NCBI GenBank assembly: GCA_023432225.1
Contig: JAEYUW010000033.1
Coordinates: 124,001-188,000, forward strand
Origin: Verrucomicrobiota bacterium
GTDB taxonomy: Bacteria; Verrucomicrobiota; Verrucomicrobiia; Opitutales; Opitutaceae
Direction of reading: 5' to 3'
DNA: 64,000 nucleotides
Below, one piece after another: positions 47,128 through 56,334 of the stretch (position 1 is the first letter of the stretch; each line of letters begins with the position of its first letter). Made by a program: the position numbers and the translations under genes. The notes beneath the pieces are model-generated. The model was not told where the DNA came from. It ran no database searches and worked only from the letters and a program-made list of their open reading frames with translations.

Positions 47128-48293
47128 TGCTGCTCTACGACGCCAGCCACACGAGTCACACGCACGCCCAAACCGGGATTCAGCGCGTCGTGCGCTCGTT
47201 GTTTGCGGAGTTGGCGAGTCGCCGCGACGTCGGACCGATTTGCTTTGATCCGCACCAACACGCCTGGCGCACGCTGCGCGCACGCGAACACGCGACGCTG
47301 CGCGAGCGGACCGGCGCGGCCGCGAACTCCCGCGGCGCCAAGTGGACGCTCACGGAAAAAATCGCCGGCCGTGCCCGGCGCATCCTCGGGCGCAGAAATT
47401 CCCTGCCCGACGCGCGCGGCTTGATTGTGCCTGAATTGTTCTCTGCCAAAGTCGGCGCGCAGTTGCCCGCGCTGCTCGCTCACGTGCGCGGACCGCGCGT
47501 GGCGATTTTTCACGACGCGATCGGACTGAAATTTCCCGAACTCACACCGCCCGCGACTGTCGCGCGCCTCCCCGGCTACCTGTTCGAACTCGCGCAGTTC
47601 GACGGCGTCGCCGCGGTTTCGGAAGACTCCGCAGCGAGTCTGCGCGACTTCTGGCGCTGGGCAGGACTGGCACGCACGCCGCCGGTGCAGGCGATTCCGC
47701 TCGGAATCGAGGCCCAGCCGCGCACGGACCGCGCGGCGCCGCCGTCGCCGCGCGTGCTCTGCGTCTCCACGATTGAAGGCCGCAAAAACCACGTCGCACT
47801 CCTCGATGCCGCGGAAACTCTCTGGCGTGAAGGCGTCACGTTCGAACTCGAGCTGATCGGCCTGCCGCGCGCCGACACCGCCTCGGCTGCGCTCGCACGA
47901 ATTGCGGACCTGCAGCGCTCTGGTCGGCCGCTGGTCGTCCACGGCGTCGTGTCGGACGAAAAGCTGCACGCGGCGTATGCGCGGTGCACGTTCACGGTTT
48001 ATCCATCGTTGATGGAAGGTTTCGGTCTGCCCGTTCTCGAGAGCCTTCAGCACGGACGTCCGTGCATTTGCTCCGCCCACGGCGCGCTTGGCGAAGCGGC
48101 GCGCGACGGCGGCGTGCTCGCGCTGGACTCCGTCGATGCTGGCGCGCTCGTCGCGGCGATGCGGCGGCTGTTGCGCGAACCGGCGCTGGCTGCGGATCTT
48201 TCCACGCAGGCGCGCGCGCGCAAATTCCGCGCGTGGAGCGACTACGCGAACGACTTGCTCGCCTGGATGGACGCGCTGCCGGCTCGCGGTTGA
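47127..48293 (+). CDS. GT4 glycosyltransferase
   Basis: A 388-residue protein; ATG 47127 overlaps the upstream stop as TGATG. The N-domain starts MLLYDASHTSHTHAQTGIQRVV, the short start seen in WbnK-like and mannosyltransferase-like GT4 enzymes. The donor domain has VSTIEGRKNHVALLDAAE and E297-x7-E305 in EGFGLPVLES. It resembles the minus-strand GT4 at 49647 in both halves (GLTRV/GIQRVV start, KN-LLD-AE, EG-GLPV-E), so they are likely paralogues. Likely a cytoplasmic glycan-assembly enzyme. Confidence 0.87.
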   Translation: MLLYDASHTSHTHAQTGIQRVVRSLFAELASRRDVGPICFDPHQHAWRTLRAREHATLRERTGAAANSRGAKWTLTEKIAGRARRILGRRNSLPDARGLIVPELFSAKVGAQLPALLAHVRGPRVAIFHDAIGLKFPELTPPATVARLPGYLFELAQFDGVAAVSEDSAASLRDFWRWAGLARTPPVQAIPLGIEAQPRTDRAAPPSPRVLCVSTIEGRKNHVALLDAAETLWREGVTFELELIGLPRADTASAALARIADLQRSGRPLVVHGVVSDEKLHAAYARCTFTVYPSLMEGFGLPVLESLQHGRPCICSAHGALGEAARDGGVLALDSVDAGALVAAMRRLLREPALAADLSTQARARKFRAWSDYANDLLAWMDALPARG

Positions 48294-48355
48294 GTCGCAG
48301 GCTTTGCGGTTGCCAACACCGGCGATTCTCCGCGTAGTCACGGCTCGGATATCTC

Positions 48356-49552
48356 ATGGCCCTGTCCCTCTTTACCAAGACCAAGAAAGCGATCATCGAG
48401 CGCGCGAAGGATGACTACGCGACGAAGATGCGGCTGAAATACAAGCCCTACTACCACGCCATGGAGGCGCAGCAGGGCACGCACATCAAGCTGCAGGGGC
48501 GTGACATGATCATGCTTTCGAGCAACGACTACCTCGGTCTGTCGTTCCACCCGAAGGTCATCGAGGCGACCGGCCTCGCCGCAAAAAAATGGGGCACGAG
48601 CACGACCGGCGCCCGCATCTCGAACGGCTCGCGCGCCTACCACGTCGAACTCGAGGAAAAGCTCGCCGCGTTTCTCGGCCGCGAAGCGTGCCACATCAGT
48701 GTGGCCGGCTACGTCTCGTGTTGCTCCGCCGTCGCGACGTTCGCGCAAAAGGGTGACACCATCGTCGCGGACAAAAACATCCACTCGTGCCTCTGGGACG
48801 GCGTGCGCCTCTCGATGGCCGCCGTCGAGCGCTTCAGCCACAACAACCCGGAAGATCTCCGTCAGGTGTTGAAGAGCATTCCGTTCAGCACGCCGAAAAT
48901 GCTCGTCGTCGAGGGCGTCTACTCGATGGAAGGCCACATCTGCCGCCTGCCCGAGATTGCACAGCTCGGCGAGGAAGCCGGCTGTTTCACGGTGCTCGAC
49001 GACGCGCACGGCTTCGGCGTGCTCGGTCGCCAAGGACGCGGCACGGTCGACCACTTCAAGTTGAACGAGAAGGTCGACATCGTCTGCGGTTCGATGTCCA
49101 AGTCGCTCGCGAGCACCGGCGGCTACCTCGCTGGCTCGAAGGATCTCATCGAGTATCTTCGCACGAACTCGAAGCAGACACTCTTCAGCGCGGCCATCAG
49201 CCCCAGCATGGCATTCACCGCCTCGGCCTCGCTCGACATCATGCAGAGCGAGCCGCAGCACCTCGAGCGACTCTGGAAAAACACGCGCCGCTACCGCGAG
49301 ATGCTCAAAAGCCTCGGCCTCGACACGTGGGACAGCGAAACGCCCGCCGTGCCGATCGTCCTCGGTTCGAAGGAGCTTGTTTACCGTTTCTGGCAGGCGC
49401 TGCTCGAGAAGGGCGTGTTCACCGTGATGTCGATCGCGCCCGCCGTGCCTCCGGGCAAGGACCTCATCCGCACCGCCGTCTCCGCGCTGCACAGCGATGA
49501 GGATCTCGAAAAGATCCAAGCCGCGATGGCTTACGCGGTGAAGCAGCTCTGA
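48356..49552 (+). CDS. Alpha-oxoamine synthase (PLP-dependent; SPT/AONS/KBL family)
   Basis: A 398-residue fold-type I PLP enzyme from ATG 48356. It has SSNDYLGLS (55-63), STTGARISNGSRAYHVELEE, GVYSMEGH (187-194), the cofactor aspartate region LDDAHGFGVLG (214-224) and the PLP lysine Lys249 in GSMSKSLASTGG. Family members condense an acyl-CoA or acyl-ACP with an amino acid and release CO2: serine palmitoyltransferase, 8-amino-7-oxononanoate synthase or 2-amino-3-ketobutyrate ligase. No biotin genes and no threonine dehydrogenase are nearby, while lipid glycosyltransferase, ketosynthase and ACP genes are, so a sphingoid or other amino-lipid role is the favoured inference. Confidence 0.85.
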   Translation: MALSLFTKTKKAIIERAKDDYATKMRLKYKPYYHAMEAQQGTHIKLQGRDMIMLSSNDYLGLSFHPKVIEATGLAAKKWGTSTTGARISNGSRAYHVELEEKLAAFLGREACHISVAGYVSCCSAVATFAQKGDTIVADKNIHSCLWDGVRLSMAAVERFSHNNPEDLRQVLKSIPFSTPKMLVVEGVYSMEGHICRLPEIAQLGEEAGCFTVLDDAHGFGVLGRQGRGTVDHFKLNEKVDIVCGSMSKSLASTGGYLAGSKDLIEYLRTNSKQTLFSAAISPSMAFTASASLDIMQSEPQHLERLWKNTRRYREMLKSLGLDTWDSETPAVPIVLGSKELVYRFWQALLEKGVFTVMSIAPAVPPGKDLIRTAVSALHSDEDLEKIQAAMAYAVKQL

Positions 49553-49566
49553 GCGCGCTCGCACTC

Positions 49567-49630
49567 GTAGCGAAATTCATAGGAGTTTCGCTCCCGCGAT
49601 CGCTCACGAAAGCCGGCCGGCTTCCGCTAC
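49567..49630. repeat. GTAGCG-ended imperfect inverted repeat
   Basis: Ends are GTAGCG (49567-49572) and its inverse CGCTAC (49625-49630). Inside are a hairpin gcgaaa...tttcgc (49570-49591) and a perfect 12-bp palindrome agccggccggct (49611-49622), the same core as in the 24811 palindrome. It lies between two convergent genes, the PLP enzyme and a GT4, and could end transcription from either side. Confidence 0.6.
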
Positions 49631-49646
49631 TCGCGAAATCTGCCAG

Positions 49647-50693
49647 CTATCGCAGCCCACTCAGCAACGCCGCAGCCGTCTGCTTCCACGTCGGCAATGG
49701 CCGCGCCACCGCCTCCGCGCGCAACCGCCGCTGCAGCGCCGCATCGCCGAGCACCGCGCGCAGTTTCGTCGTCCAATCCCCGAGGTCGTTCGTCTTGGCG
49801 ATGACGCAGCCGCCGTGATCGGCGTTCTCGCGCAACACCGGCAGATCGCTGCAGACGCACGGCACGCCGCGCCACAGCGCCTCGATCACCGGCAGGCCGC
49901 AGCCCTCGGCGATCGTGGGAAAAGCGACCGCACTCGCGTTCGCGTAGAGGCCGCGCAGCGTCGCGTCGTTCGCCGCCACGTGCAGCTGCAGCCGCCGCTC
50001 CGTTTTGGTCAGCGCTTTGATGCGCTTCACGATCGGTTCGCCGAAGTGCGGATTCACGCGGCCGACGATGTGCAGGTCAAAATCGACGCCGTCGCGCCAC
50101 AGCGCTTCGGCGACATCGAGCAGAAACATCTGATTCTTGCGCGGCTCAATGATCCCGACACACACGAACGAACCGCGCGCCGGCACCGGTGGCGCGCTCG
50201 TTGCCCGCGCCGAACCGTCGAAATCCGACCCGAGCTCCACGGCGTCGGCGCGTGCGCGCACCGGGGCTCCCTGCCATTGCCAAAACCCGACGAGATCGCG
50301 CTTCACCGCCTCCGAAATCGCCCACACGCAGTCGAAGCTCGCGAGCAACTTCATGTAGTCCGGATGCCGCTGCACGCTGTGCGGCCAGGTGATGTGCGGA
50401 TGCGTCAGCGGGATCGCGTCGGGAAACATCGCCGCGAGCCGACACGGCGGGTGCGCGATGAACTCCCGAAAACCCGGACGCTCCGCACCGGAAAACAGTT
50501 CGACGGTCAGCATCCAATCTTCGGAAGCGAACGACACGGCGCGCGCCGACGCATCGATGGTTTCAAAACGCGACCGGCGCCACACGACGGGGACGACCGC
50601 CGAGCCGAATTCGGCGAGCAAGCGCGAGCTGACGCGCGTGAGGCCTGATTTTTGCCGGGCCGCGTGCATTTTGGTGACGTCGAAATAGATCAT
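49647..50693 (-). CDS. GT4 glycosyltransferase
   Basis: A 348-residue protein; ATG 50693 overlaps the upstream gene's stop as ATGA, which decides the start over the GTG/ATG choices nearby. The N-domain begins MIYFDVTKMHAARQKSGLTRVSSRLL. The donor domain has VGIIEPRKNQMFLLDVAEALW and EGCGLPVIEALWRGVPCVCS with the E-x7-E pair. It resembles the protein at 47127 across its length. It is the second gene of a two-gene minus-strand operon with another GT4. Specificity unknown. Confidence 0.87.
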   Translation of the reverse strand: MIYFDVTKMHAARQKSGLTRVSSRLLAEFGSAVVPVVWRRSRFETIDASARAVSFASEDWMLTVELFSGAERPGFREFIAHPPCRLAAMFPDAIPLTHPHITWPHSVQRHPDYMKLLASFDCVWAISEAVKRDLVGFWQWQGAPVRARADAVELGSDFDGSARATSAPPVPARGSFVCVGIIEPRKNQMFLLDVAEALWRDGVDFDLHIVGRVNPHFGEPIVKRIKALTKTERRLQLHVAANDATLRGLYANASAVAFPTIAEGCGLPVIEALWRGVPCVCSDLPVLRENADHGGCVIAKTNDLGDWTTKLRAVLGDAALQRRLRAEAVARPLPTWKQTAAALLSGLR

Positions 50694-51925
50694 CGGCGGA
50701 CGGCGCTTTCGAAGCATTCGATCAGGCGCGCGGTGTTTTTCCGCGCATCATAGTTCTGCTCCACCCACGCCCGCGCGTTGCGACGCAGCGTTTCCGCGAG
50801 CACATCGTCCGAGGCGAGGCGCTCGAGTGCGACCTTCCACGCCAACGGGAAATCGACATCGGCCACCAGTCCGGTCCGCTCCTGCTGCACCGCCTCCGTC
50901 GTCGCCGATACCGGCGAACTGACCACGAGCACGCCGGCAGCCATGGCTTCGGGAATCACATTGGGCAGGCCGTCGCGATCACCGCTCGGCGCCACCACAC
51001 CCGTGTGAAGGAGCACGTCGGCCCACGCGAGCTCAGCCCAGACTTTCTCGTGCGGCAACTGGCCGAGGAAGCTGACGCGATCCGCCACGCCCAGCGTCGC
51101 CGCGAGCGCACGCAGTTGGCTCTCCAGCGGTCCGCCGCCAATGATGCGCGCCTCGAACGCAAAGCCTGCGGCGTTCAGCGCCGCGTAGATGCGGAGCTGG
51201 TGATCGAGGCCTTTCTTTTCGACGAGGCGAGCGATGCAGAGCAGTCGCAGCGGGCGGCGTGGGGAGCGCAGCGACTTGAAGGCCGGAAACTCCGCGAGCC
51301 CGCGACGCACGGTGAACAGCTTCGCCGGCGCGATTCCGCGCTCGATCAGGAACTGGCGCCCGGACTCCGTGGAGGTTTGCACGAAGCGCGCGAGCCGGAG
51401 TTTTTCAAGGAGCCACCAGTCGCCGCCGTGTTCGTAGAGATCGTAGGCATGCGCGCCGCAGCTGAACGGAATGCCCAGAATCCGCCACAGCAACCAGCCG
51501 GCCGTGGCAGGCGCGCCGGCCCAGGCGCCATGCACGAGATCGGGCGGATCGCGCCGGAACTCCCGGTAGAAACAGCCCGCAAAACCCGCGCCGAGCATGT
51601 TCTCCCAGAAATTCAGCCACGCGGGCGGCGCGCGCATGATGACGCCCTCGAAAAGGTCGCGCACGATGCGGGGACGTCGCACGCAATTCCACGGGATCGT
51701 GAGCAGGAACAGCGGCACCAGCTTCCACAAATTGAAACGCCGCACCGGCCGACCGAGAAATTCGCCCCCGCCGCCAAACAGCGAGTAGAGCCGCACCTCG
51801 ACTCCGTGGTCGATCAACGCCGCGACGTCGCGCTGCAGGAACGTCTCCGAAGTTTTCGGAAACGTGGTGAAGAGAAACGCAACTTTGAGCGGACGAGGCT
51901 GCACGGTCGCCGATGAAGTAGCCAC
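50690..51925 (-). CDS. GT4 glycosyltransferase
   Basis: A 411-residue protein if GTG 51925 is used (VATSSATVQPRPLKVAFLFTTFPKTSETF); ATG 52000 would add 25 residues and overlap the divergent lipoprotein gene. The motif KVAFLFTTFPKTSETFLQRDVAAL marks the colanic-acid/exopolysaccharide GT4 group. The donor domain has IARLVEKKGLDHQLRIYAAL and DGLPNVIPEAMA, where the first Glu of E-x7-E is Asp, a substitution also seen in this subgroup. It overlaps the downstream GT4 start by four bases, so the pair is coupled. Confidence 0.88.
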   Translation of the reverse strand: MATSSATVQPRPLKVAFLFTTFPKTSETFLQRDVAALIDHGVEVRLYSLFGGGGEFLGRPVRRFNLWKLVPLFLLTIPWNCVRRPRIVRDLFEGVIMRAPPAWLNFWENMLGAGFAGCFYREFRRDPPDLVHGAWAGAPATAGWLLWRILGIPFSCGAHAYDLYEHGGDWWLLEKLRLARFVQTSTESGRQFLIERGIAPAKLFTVRRGLAEFPAFKSLRSPRRPLRLLCIARLVEKKGLDHQLRIYAALNAAGFAFEARIIGGGPLESQLRALAATLGVADRVSFLGQLPHEKVWAELAWADVLLHTGVVAPSGDRDGLPNVIPEAMAAGVLVVSSPVSATTEAVQQERTGLVADVDFPLAWKVALERLASDDVLAETLRRNARAWVEQNYDARKNTARLIECFESAVRR

Positions 51926-52007
51926 GAAGCCGCGCGAAGGGACACAAAAAAGCGCCCAATTCCATTTGCCCGTCTGCCCGTGGACCGATGCGATGGGCAT
52001 CGACGCA

Positions 52008-52673
52008 ATGACGATCCCAAGCTCCGTCAGAACTCACGCCATCCCGCTCATCATGCTGATGGTCTTTCTCGCCGGCTGTCAGCAGCCGACAGCGATGACA
52101 CTCCCACCCGCTCCCACTGGGCCAGCGTCTCCGGCGACAACGTCGATCGAGCGCCCAATCGACGTCTGGCTCCTACCCATCGAGGGATTTCCGCCCGAGC
52201 TAACCGATTACCTGCGCTCCACCTTTTCCCGCGAGTTGCCGCTTAACATCAAGGCGTCGGTGCAGACGGGGCGCAGCGCGAAAATGTTCGGCCCCAATCG
52301 GCAGATGATTGCCGAACAAGCTCTCGCCGAGCTCCAGACCGCGATCTCCCGCCTTTACGACGTTACGCCTAAAACGGTTTTCATCATCCTCACCGCGGAC
52401 GATCTCAACGGAGCCGGCGGAGGAACTCGATTCGTATTCGCCCAGCATTTTCACCAGGCCCGAGTGTCGATCGTCTCGGTCGCCCGCCTGCGAAACTCGT
52501 TCTTCGGCGGAGCAGACTCACCCGCGCAAACGAAGACGAGACTCTACAAAATGGTGAAAAAGTCGCTCGGCCTCCAATTCTACCACTACGACCGGTCGAC
52601 GGAGCTGCGCAGCGTCATGTATTCACCGATCAACAGCCTCGACGACTTGGATGCCTCGGGCACGCAGTTTTAG
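52008..52673 (+). CDS. Archaemetzincin-like lipoprotein lacking the zinc motif
   Basis: A 221-residue lipoprotein: MTIPSSVRTHAIPLIMLMVF then LAGC with Cys24 as the lipidation site. ATG 51993 is an alternative start five codons upstream. The mature part reads like an archaemetzincin fold: PIDVWLLPIEGFP at the start, a middle TVFIILTADDLN, and VSIVSVARLRNSFFGG before the region where archaemetzincins have HExxHxxGxxH. Here that region reads KMVKKSLGLQFYHYDRSTE and continues SVMYSPINSLDDLD, so the spacing and flanking residues are kept but the His/Glu metal ligands are gone. I expect a non-catalytic protein tethered in the envelope. It is divergent from the GT4 operon and convergent with the GT28 gene; role unknown. 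Confidence 0.65.
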   Translation: MTIPSSVRTHAIPLIMLMVFLAGCQQPTAMTLPPAPTGPASPATTSIERPIDVWLLPIEGFPPELTDYLRSTFSRELPLNIKASVQTGRSAKMFGPNRQMIAEQALAELQTAISRLYDVTPKTVFIILTADDLNGAGGGTRFVFAQHFHQARVSIVSVARLRNSFFGGADSPAQTKTRLYKMVKKSLGLQFYHYDRSTELRSVMYSPINSLDDLDASGTQF

Positions 52674-53890
52674 CCCGCCGGCTTCCTCGACGGCGGGGGA
52701 AACGCGCGCGGCTTCAGATCGGTGCCGCTGGCTTCCTGCGCTAGATCGACCAGTTCGGTGACCACCACCGTGGGATCCTCATCGTAGCGCAGAGCGAGGA
52801 ACCGCTCACGGAGCCCGGAATAGCTGGCCGGCCTTTCCATCCACTCGGCGATGATGTCCGCAAAGTCGTCGGCGTTGTGGATCAGTTCCGCCCCTTCGCC
52901 GTTGCGGAAGAATTTCACCGTCAGCTCTTCCTGCGGCATGATTCCGCCGATCGCGTTGAAGATGATTGGACACTCAAAGTGCAGCGCCTTGGCGCAGGTC
53001 GTGGTGCCGCCGCGCGTCACGATCGCATCGCTGACTTGGAGCAAGAGGTGAACTTCTTCGGAAAAACCGTCGACGAAGCAGTGCAACTCCGGGTGCTCGT
53101 TGCGCCAATGCACGACTTCGTTGTAGGCCTCGCGATTCTTGCCGCAGATGACGATCGCCTGCACCCGGTCGCCGTAGGGCAGCAGTTTCGGAAGCAGGTC
53201 GAGATGGTTGTTCGCACCGTTGCCCCCCGTCGCGAGAAAGACGGTGAAGCGATCGGGCGAGAGCTCGAGTGTATCGACGAGGTAGTCGCGCTTCGCGCTG
53301 GTGGTCTTGAGCACCTCGAGATGCGCACGCGGACGCATCATGTGGCCACGCACGCGGGTGCGATCGCGCGACATGCCCAGCTTCACCGCGTAGTCACGCG
53401 CGGTGGGCGTCCGGGAAACGTAAAGATCTGCGCTCGGTTCGACCCAGTTAATGCTGTAACCGAAGCCGCCGGAAAATTCACCACAGTAGGTCGCGCAGCG
53501 GACCTGATCGGCACCGAGGAGTTTGCGCGCGAGCTGGAAGTAACCGCGATTCAGGCAATCGTGAACGCTGAAGACGAGATGCGGACGGTAATCGAGCAGC
53601 ACCTTCTCGTAGTAGCGGCGTCCCCAGGCCACAGAACGGCGATTCACCAAACTGAGGAGCTCCACGAAGAGGAAGAACGCCTTGTGGATCCACGGAGATT
53701 TCTTCTGGATCCAATTGTAGAACTCGACGCCCCAGCGGAAGAACGTCGAGGATTTCTCCAGCATCTGCTCGATGCGGACGTCGACGTCGTGGCGATAGAG
53801 TTCGAAGCACCACTCGGCGAACGCCTGCGCGCGCGCGTCGTGGCCGGCGCCAGTGGAGGAAGTGAGAATCAGGATGCGAACGCGGGCCAT
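52670..53890 (-). CDS. GT28-type lipid glycosyltransferase (MGDG synthase/diacylglycerol glucosyltransferase-like)
   Basis: A 406-residue protein from ATG 53890. The N-terminus ILILTSSTGAGHDARAQAFAEW has the S-x-G-x-GH signature of MGDG synthases and processive diacylglycerol glucosyltransferases. A hydrophobic surface stretch (HKAFFLFVELLSLVNR) fits monotopic membrane attachment. The donor domain has FLATGGNGANN, VICGKN and SDAIVTRGGTTTCAKAL with a later EELTVKFF. It should transfer a sugar to a lipid at the inner membrane. It is the last of four co-oriented genes (ACP-dehydratase, ketosynthase, SDR, this gene), so the acceptor may be the lipid they make. Confidence 0.87.
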   Translation of the reverse strand: MARVRILILTSSTGAGHDARAQAFAEWCFELYRHDVDVRIEQMLEKSSTFFRWGVEFYNWIQKKSPWIHKAFFLFVELLSLVNRRSVAWGRRYYEKVLLDYRPHLVFSVHDCLNRGYFQLARKLLGADQVRCATYCGEFSGGFGYSINWVEPSADLYVSRTPTARDYAVKLGMSRDRTRVRGHMMRPRAHLEVLKTTSAKRDYLVDTLELSPDRFTVFLATGGNGANNHLDLLPKLLPYGDRVQAIVICGKNREAYNEVVHWRNEHPELHCFVDGFSEEVHLLLQVSDAIVTRGGTTTCAKALHFECPIIFNAIGGIMPQEELTVKFFRNGEGAELIHNADDFADIIAEWMERPASYSGLRERFLALRYDEDPTVVVTELVDLAQEASGTDLKPRAFPPPSRKPAG

Positions 53891-54002
53891 GGTTCAGACA
53901 CAGACGGGAGGAGGCAAATCGCCCACGAACGCACCTGGCTTCGAATTACTCGCGGCCCGGCGAGTTCTCCGTTTGTGCGCAGTGGTATTCATTCGGGGCA
54001 AT

Positions 54003-54821
54003 TCAGAGATCAAAATACTTCGCGATGATGCGGCGTCGCAAGCCGAGCGAGCCGAAGCGAGCCAAGAACGGCCCGGCCACCGCTTGAAAAAAACGCCCCG
54101 TCCGCACCGTGCCGCTGCGACCGCGCGCGAGCGCCCGGCGCAGCGAATCGGCCGCGTGGTCGGGCGCGGGACCGCTTTCCATCAGCCGGTGAAACGCCGC
54201 CCACACCTGCTCCTGCTTCGCATCGGCGAGCTGCGCAGGACGCGTCACGGCACCTTCGAAATCGGTGCGGTAGTCCCCCGGGCGGAAATCGATCACGACC
54301 ACGCCGGTTCCGGCGGTCTCGAACATCAGGCTCTCGTTCAACGCACTGAGGCCGGCCTTCACGACATTGTAGGTCGCTTGATACGGCATCGGAAACTCCG
54401 CGGCGAGCGACGAGATGTTGACGAGCGCGCCGCGTTTCCGCGCGAGCAGGCCGCGCAGTGCGACGTGCGAGAGGCGTGCGGTGTTCACCAGCATGATTTC
54501 CATCTGGCGCTGCCAGAGCGCGAAATCGGTTTCGGCAAAGCCGCCGAACGCGCCGAAACCGGCGTTGTTGATCACCAGATCAAACCCGCCAGCCGCGCGC
54601 TCCGCGGCAAGAAACGCGTGCTCCGCCGCTGCGCCGTCGCCGAGTTCGAGCGCGACGGCGTGGAACCGTTCGCGCGGTTTGAGGCGTTTGACGTCGCGCG
54701 CAGTGCCCCAAACTTCAACACCTTCGCGCAGCAACATCTCGGCAAAGGCGAGCCCGAGACCGGTGCTCGCACCCGTGATGAAGGCGGTGCGGTAACGCGA
54801 GGAAAGCGAAGTGGTGCTCAT
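54003..54821 (-). CDS. Classical SDR oxidoreductase
   Basis: A 272-residue protein from ATG 54821 (an upstream GTG at 54845 is weaker). It has TGASTGLG (16-23), NNAGFG (85-90), NISSLAA with the catalytic Ser (~137), and Tyr151-x3-Lys155 in YNVVK. Family members reduce ketones with NAD(P)H. The gene lies between a ketosynthase and a lipid glycosyltransferase in one orientation, so reduction of a 3-ketoacyl or 3-keto-sphingoid intermediate is a reasonable inference. It is not close enough to FabG in pattern for me to name it. Confidence 0.85.
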   Translation of the reverse strand: MSTTSLSSRYRTAFITGASTGLGLAFAEMLLREGVEVWGTARDVKRLKPRERFHAVALELGDGAAAEHAFLAAERAAGGFDLVINNAGFGAFGGFAETDFALWQRQMEIMLVNTARLSHVALRGLLARKRGALVNISSLAAEFPMPYQATYNVVKAGLSALNESLMFETAGTGVVVIDFRPGDYRTDFEGAVTRPAQLADAKQEQVWAAFHRLMESGPAPDHAADSLRRALARGRSGTVRTGRFFQAVAGPFLARFGSLGLRRRIIAKYFDL

Positions 54822-54902
54822 GCGTTCAGCGCGAGCGAGCCGCACGCGTCGGGGTCAACGCGTTCCTGCGTGGAGCATGCGTGCGGCTCGTCATGGGACG
54901 GC

Positions 54903-56165
54903 TCAAACGCTCTTGAACACCAGCGCGACGTTCGCGCCGCCGAACCCGCTGCTGTTGCTGAGCACGACGTTGGGACGATTCGGCAGAGTGGAGCGGATGA
55001 CGTTCAGCCCTTCACATGCCGGATCGAGCTTCGTGATGTGTGCCGATCCCGGCATGAAGCCTTCGCGAATGGCCACCCCGCAAAAGGCCGCTTCCATCGC
55101 GCCCGCGAGAGAGAGTCCGTGGCCCGTGAGCGCCTTCGTGCTGCTGATGGCCGGACGCGTCGGCGAATTGCTGCCGAAGATTGCCTTCAAGGCGCGCGCC
55201 TCGGAGATGTCGCCGATCGGCGTCGAGGTGGCGTGCGCGTTCACGTAATCGACCTGGTCGGGCGTGATGTCGGCAGACCTGAACGCGTTCTCGATCGCCA
55301 CGCGCAGGCCTGCGCCGTCGGGATGAGAGATGGCGACGTTGTGGCCATCGGAGGCCTGCCCCCAGCCCGCCACTTCGCAATAAATCTTCGCGCCGCGCCG
55401 CTCGACTTCCTCTTCACTCTCGAGCACGACGACGGTCGCGCCGCCGGTGCCAACGAAACCATCGCGCGCGACATCGAATGGCCGCGACGCCTGGGCGGGA
55501 TCGGTCTGCACGGAGAGCGCGCGCATGCCCGCAAAGGGCAGAATGCTATCCACGTTACCGTCCTCCGCCCCGACCGCGAACATGCGCTTCTGGCGTCCGA
55601 GCGCGATCTCGTCGTAAGCAAAACCGATCGCGTGCGCCGACGAAGCACAGGCAGAAGAGAAGCCGGTGGAGGAACCCTTGATCTTGAAATGGGAAACGAG
55701 ATTGAAGTTCACCGTGCCGGAGATCGAGGCGACGATCCCGAGCGGCTGGCAGCGCATGACGCCCTGCTTGCGCATTTTCTCGAGGTAATGACCGAGCAGA
55801 AACGGCGAACCGCCCGACGCGGCATAGAGGCCGGTGCTGCTGTTCGAGTAATCGGCCTCGGTGAGCTTGGCGTCTTCGAGCGCCTGCAACATCGCGCAAT
55901 AAGCGTAGACGCCGTGCGGCGCCATGCCGCGGAGGAGTTCGCGGCGGATGCTGTAACGGGCAGGAAAAATCCAGTCCTCAGCGTCCGTCGTGTCCGTCTG
56001 GAAATCCTTGATCGGCGCCGCGACCTTCACCGGGATGTCCGGCCGCTGGAACGGCGGGTAAAGGACCATGCCGTGGCGGAGATCGCGCAGGCTCTCGGTT
56101 ACGGTGGCAAGGTCGTTGCCGATGCTCGTGATGAAACCGACGCCGGTGATATAAACTTTGCGCAT
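54903..56165 (-). CDS. Beta-ketoacyl-ACP synthase (FabF-like)
   Basis: A 420-residue thiolase-fold enzyme from ATG 56165 (MRKVYITGVGFITSIGND). The Cys-His-His triad is visible: Cys173 in SSACASSAHAIG, His311 in NAHATSTPIGD and His349 in STKALTGHGLS, with Lys344. It should condense malonyl-ACP with an acyl chain. The gene follows the ACP-dehydratase fusion in the same orientation at 169 bp and precedes an SDR. A dedicated set for an unusual acyl or polyene chain is more likely than housekeeping FabF, because the carrier and dehydratase are specialised. Confidence 0.92.
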   Translation of the reverse strand: MRKVYITGVGFITSIGNDLATVTESLRDLRHGMVLYPPFQRPDIPVKVAAPIKDFQTDTTDAEDWIFPARYSIRRELLRGMAPHGVYAYCAMLQALEDAKLTEADYSNSSTGLYAASGGSPFLLGHYLEKMRKQGVMRCQPLGIVASISGTVNFNLVSHFKIKGSSTGFSSACASSAHAIGFAYDEIALGRQKRMFAVGAEDGNVDSILPFAGMRALSVQTDPAQASRPFDVARDGFVGTGGATVVVLESEEEVERRGAKIYCEVAGWGQASDGHNVAISHPDGAGLRVAIENAFRSADITPDQVDYVNAHATSTPIGDISEARALKAIFGSNSPTRPAISSTKALTGHGLSLAGAMEAAFCGVAIREGFMPGSAHITKLDPACEGLNVIRSTLPNRPNVVLSNSSGFGGANVALVFKSV

Positions 56166-56334
56166 TGGGTGGGATCAGGGATGCCGCCACGCCGAAGCGG
56201 GCGACAGAATCGCGACACTCAAAGGCCTTTGCCCGGGTCGGTCAACAGGCCCGTGGCGGTCGTATCCGCGCACACCATGCCAAGACTGCCGGCCCCGGAA
56301 CCGGCAGAGCTAGACCTAACCGGACGCAACGCGC

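Noticed and set aside
48356..49552. Assignment as biotin-synthesis BioF or threonine-catabolic KBL
   Set aside because: No bio genes or threonine dehydrogenase nearby and motifs alone do not separate the subfamilies, so only the superfamily is claimed.
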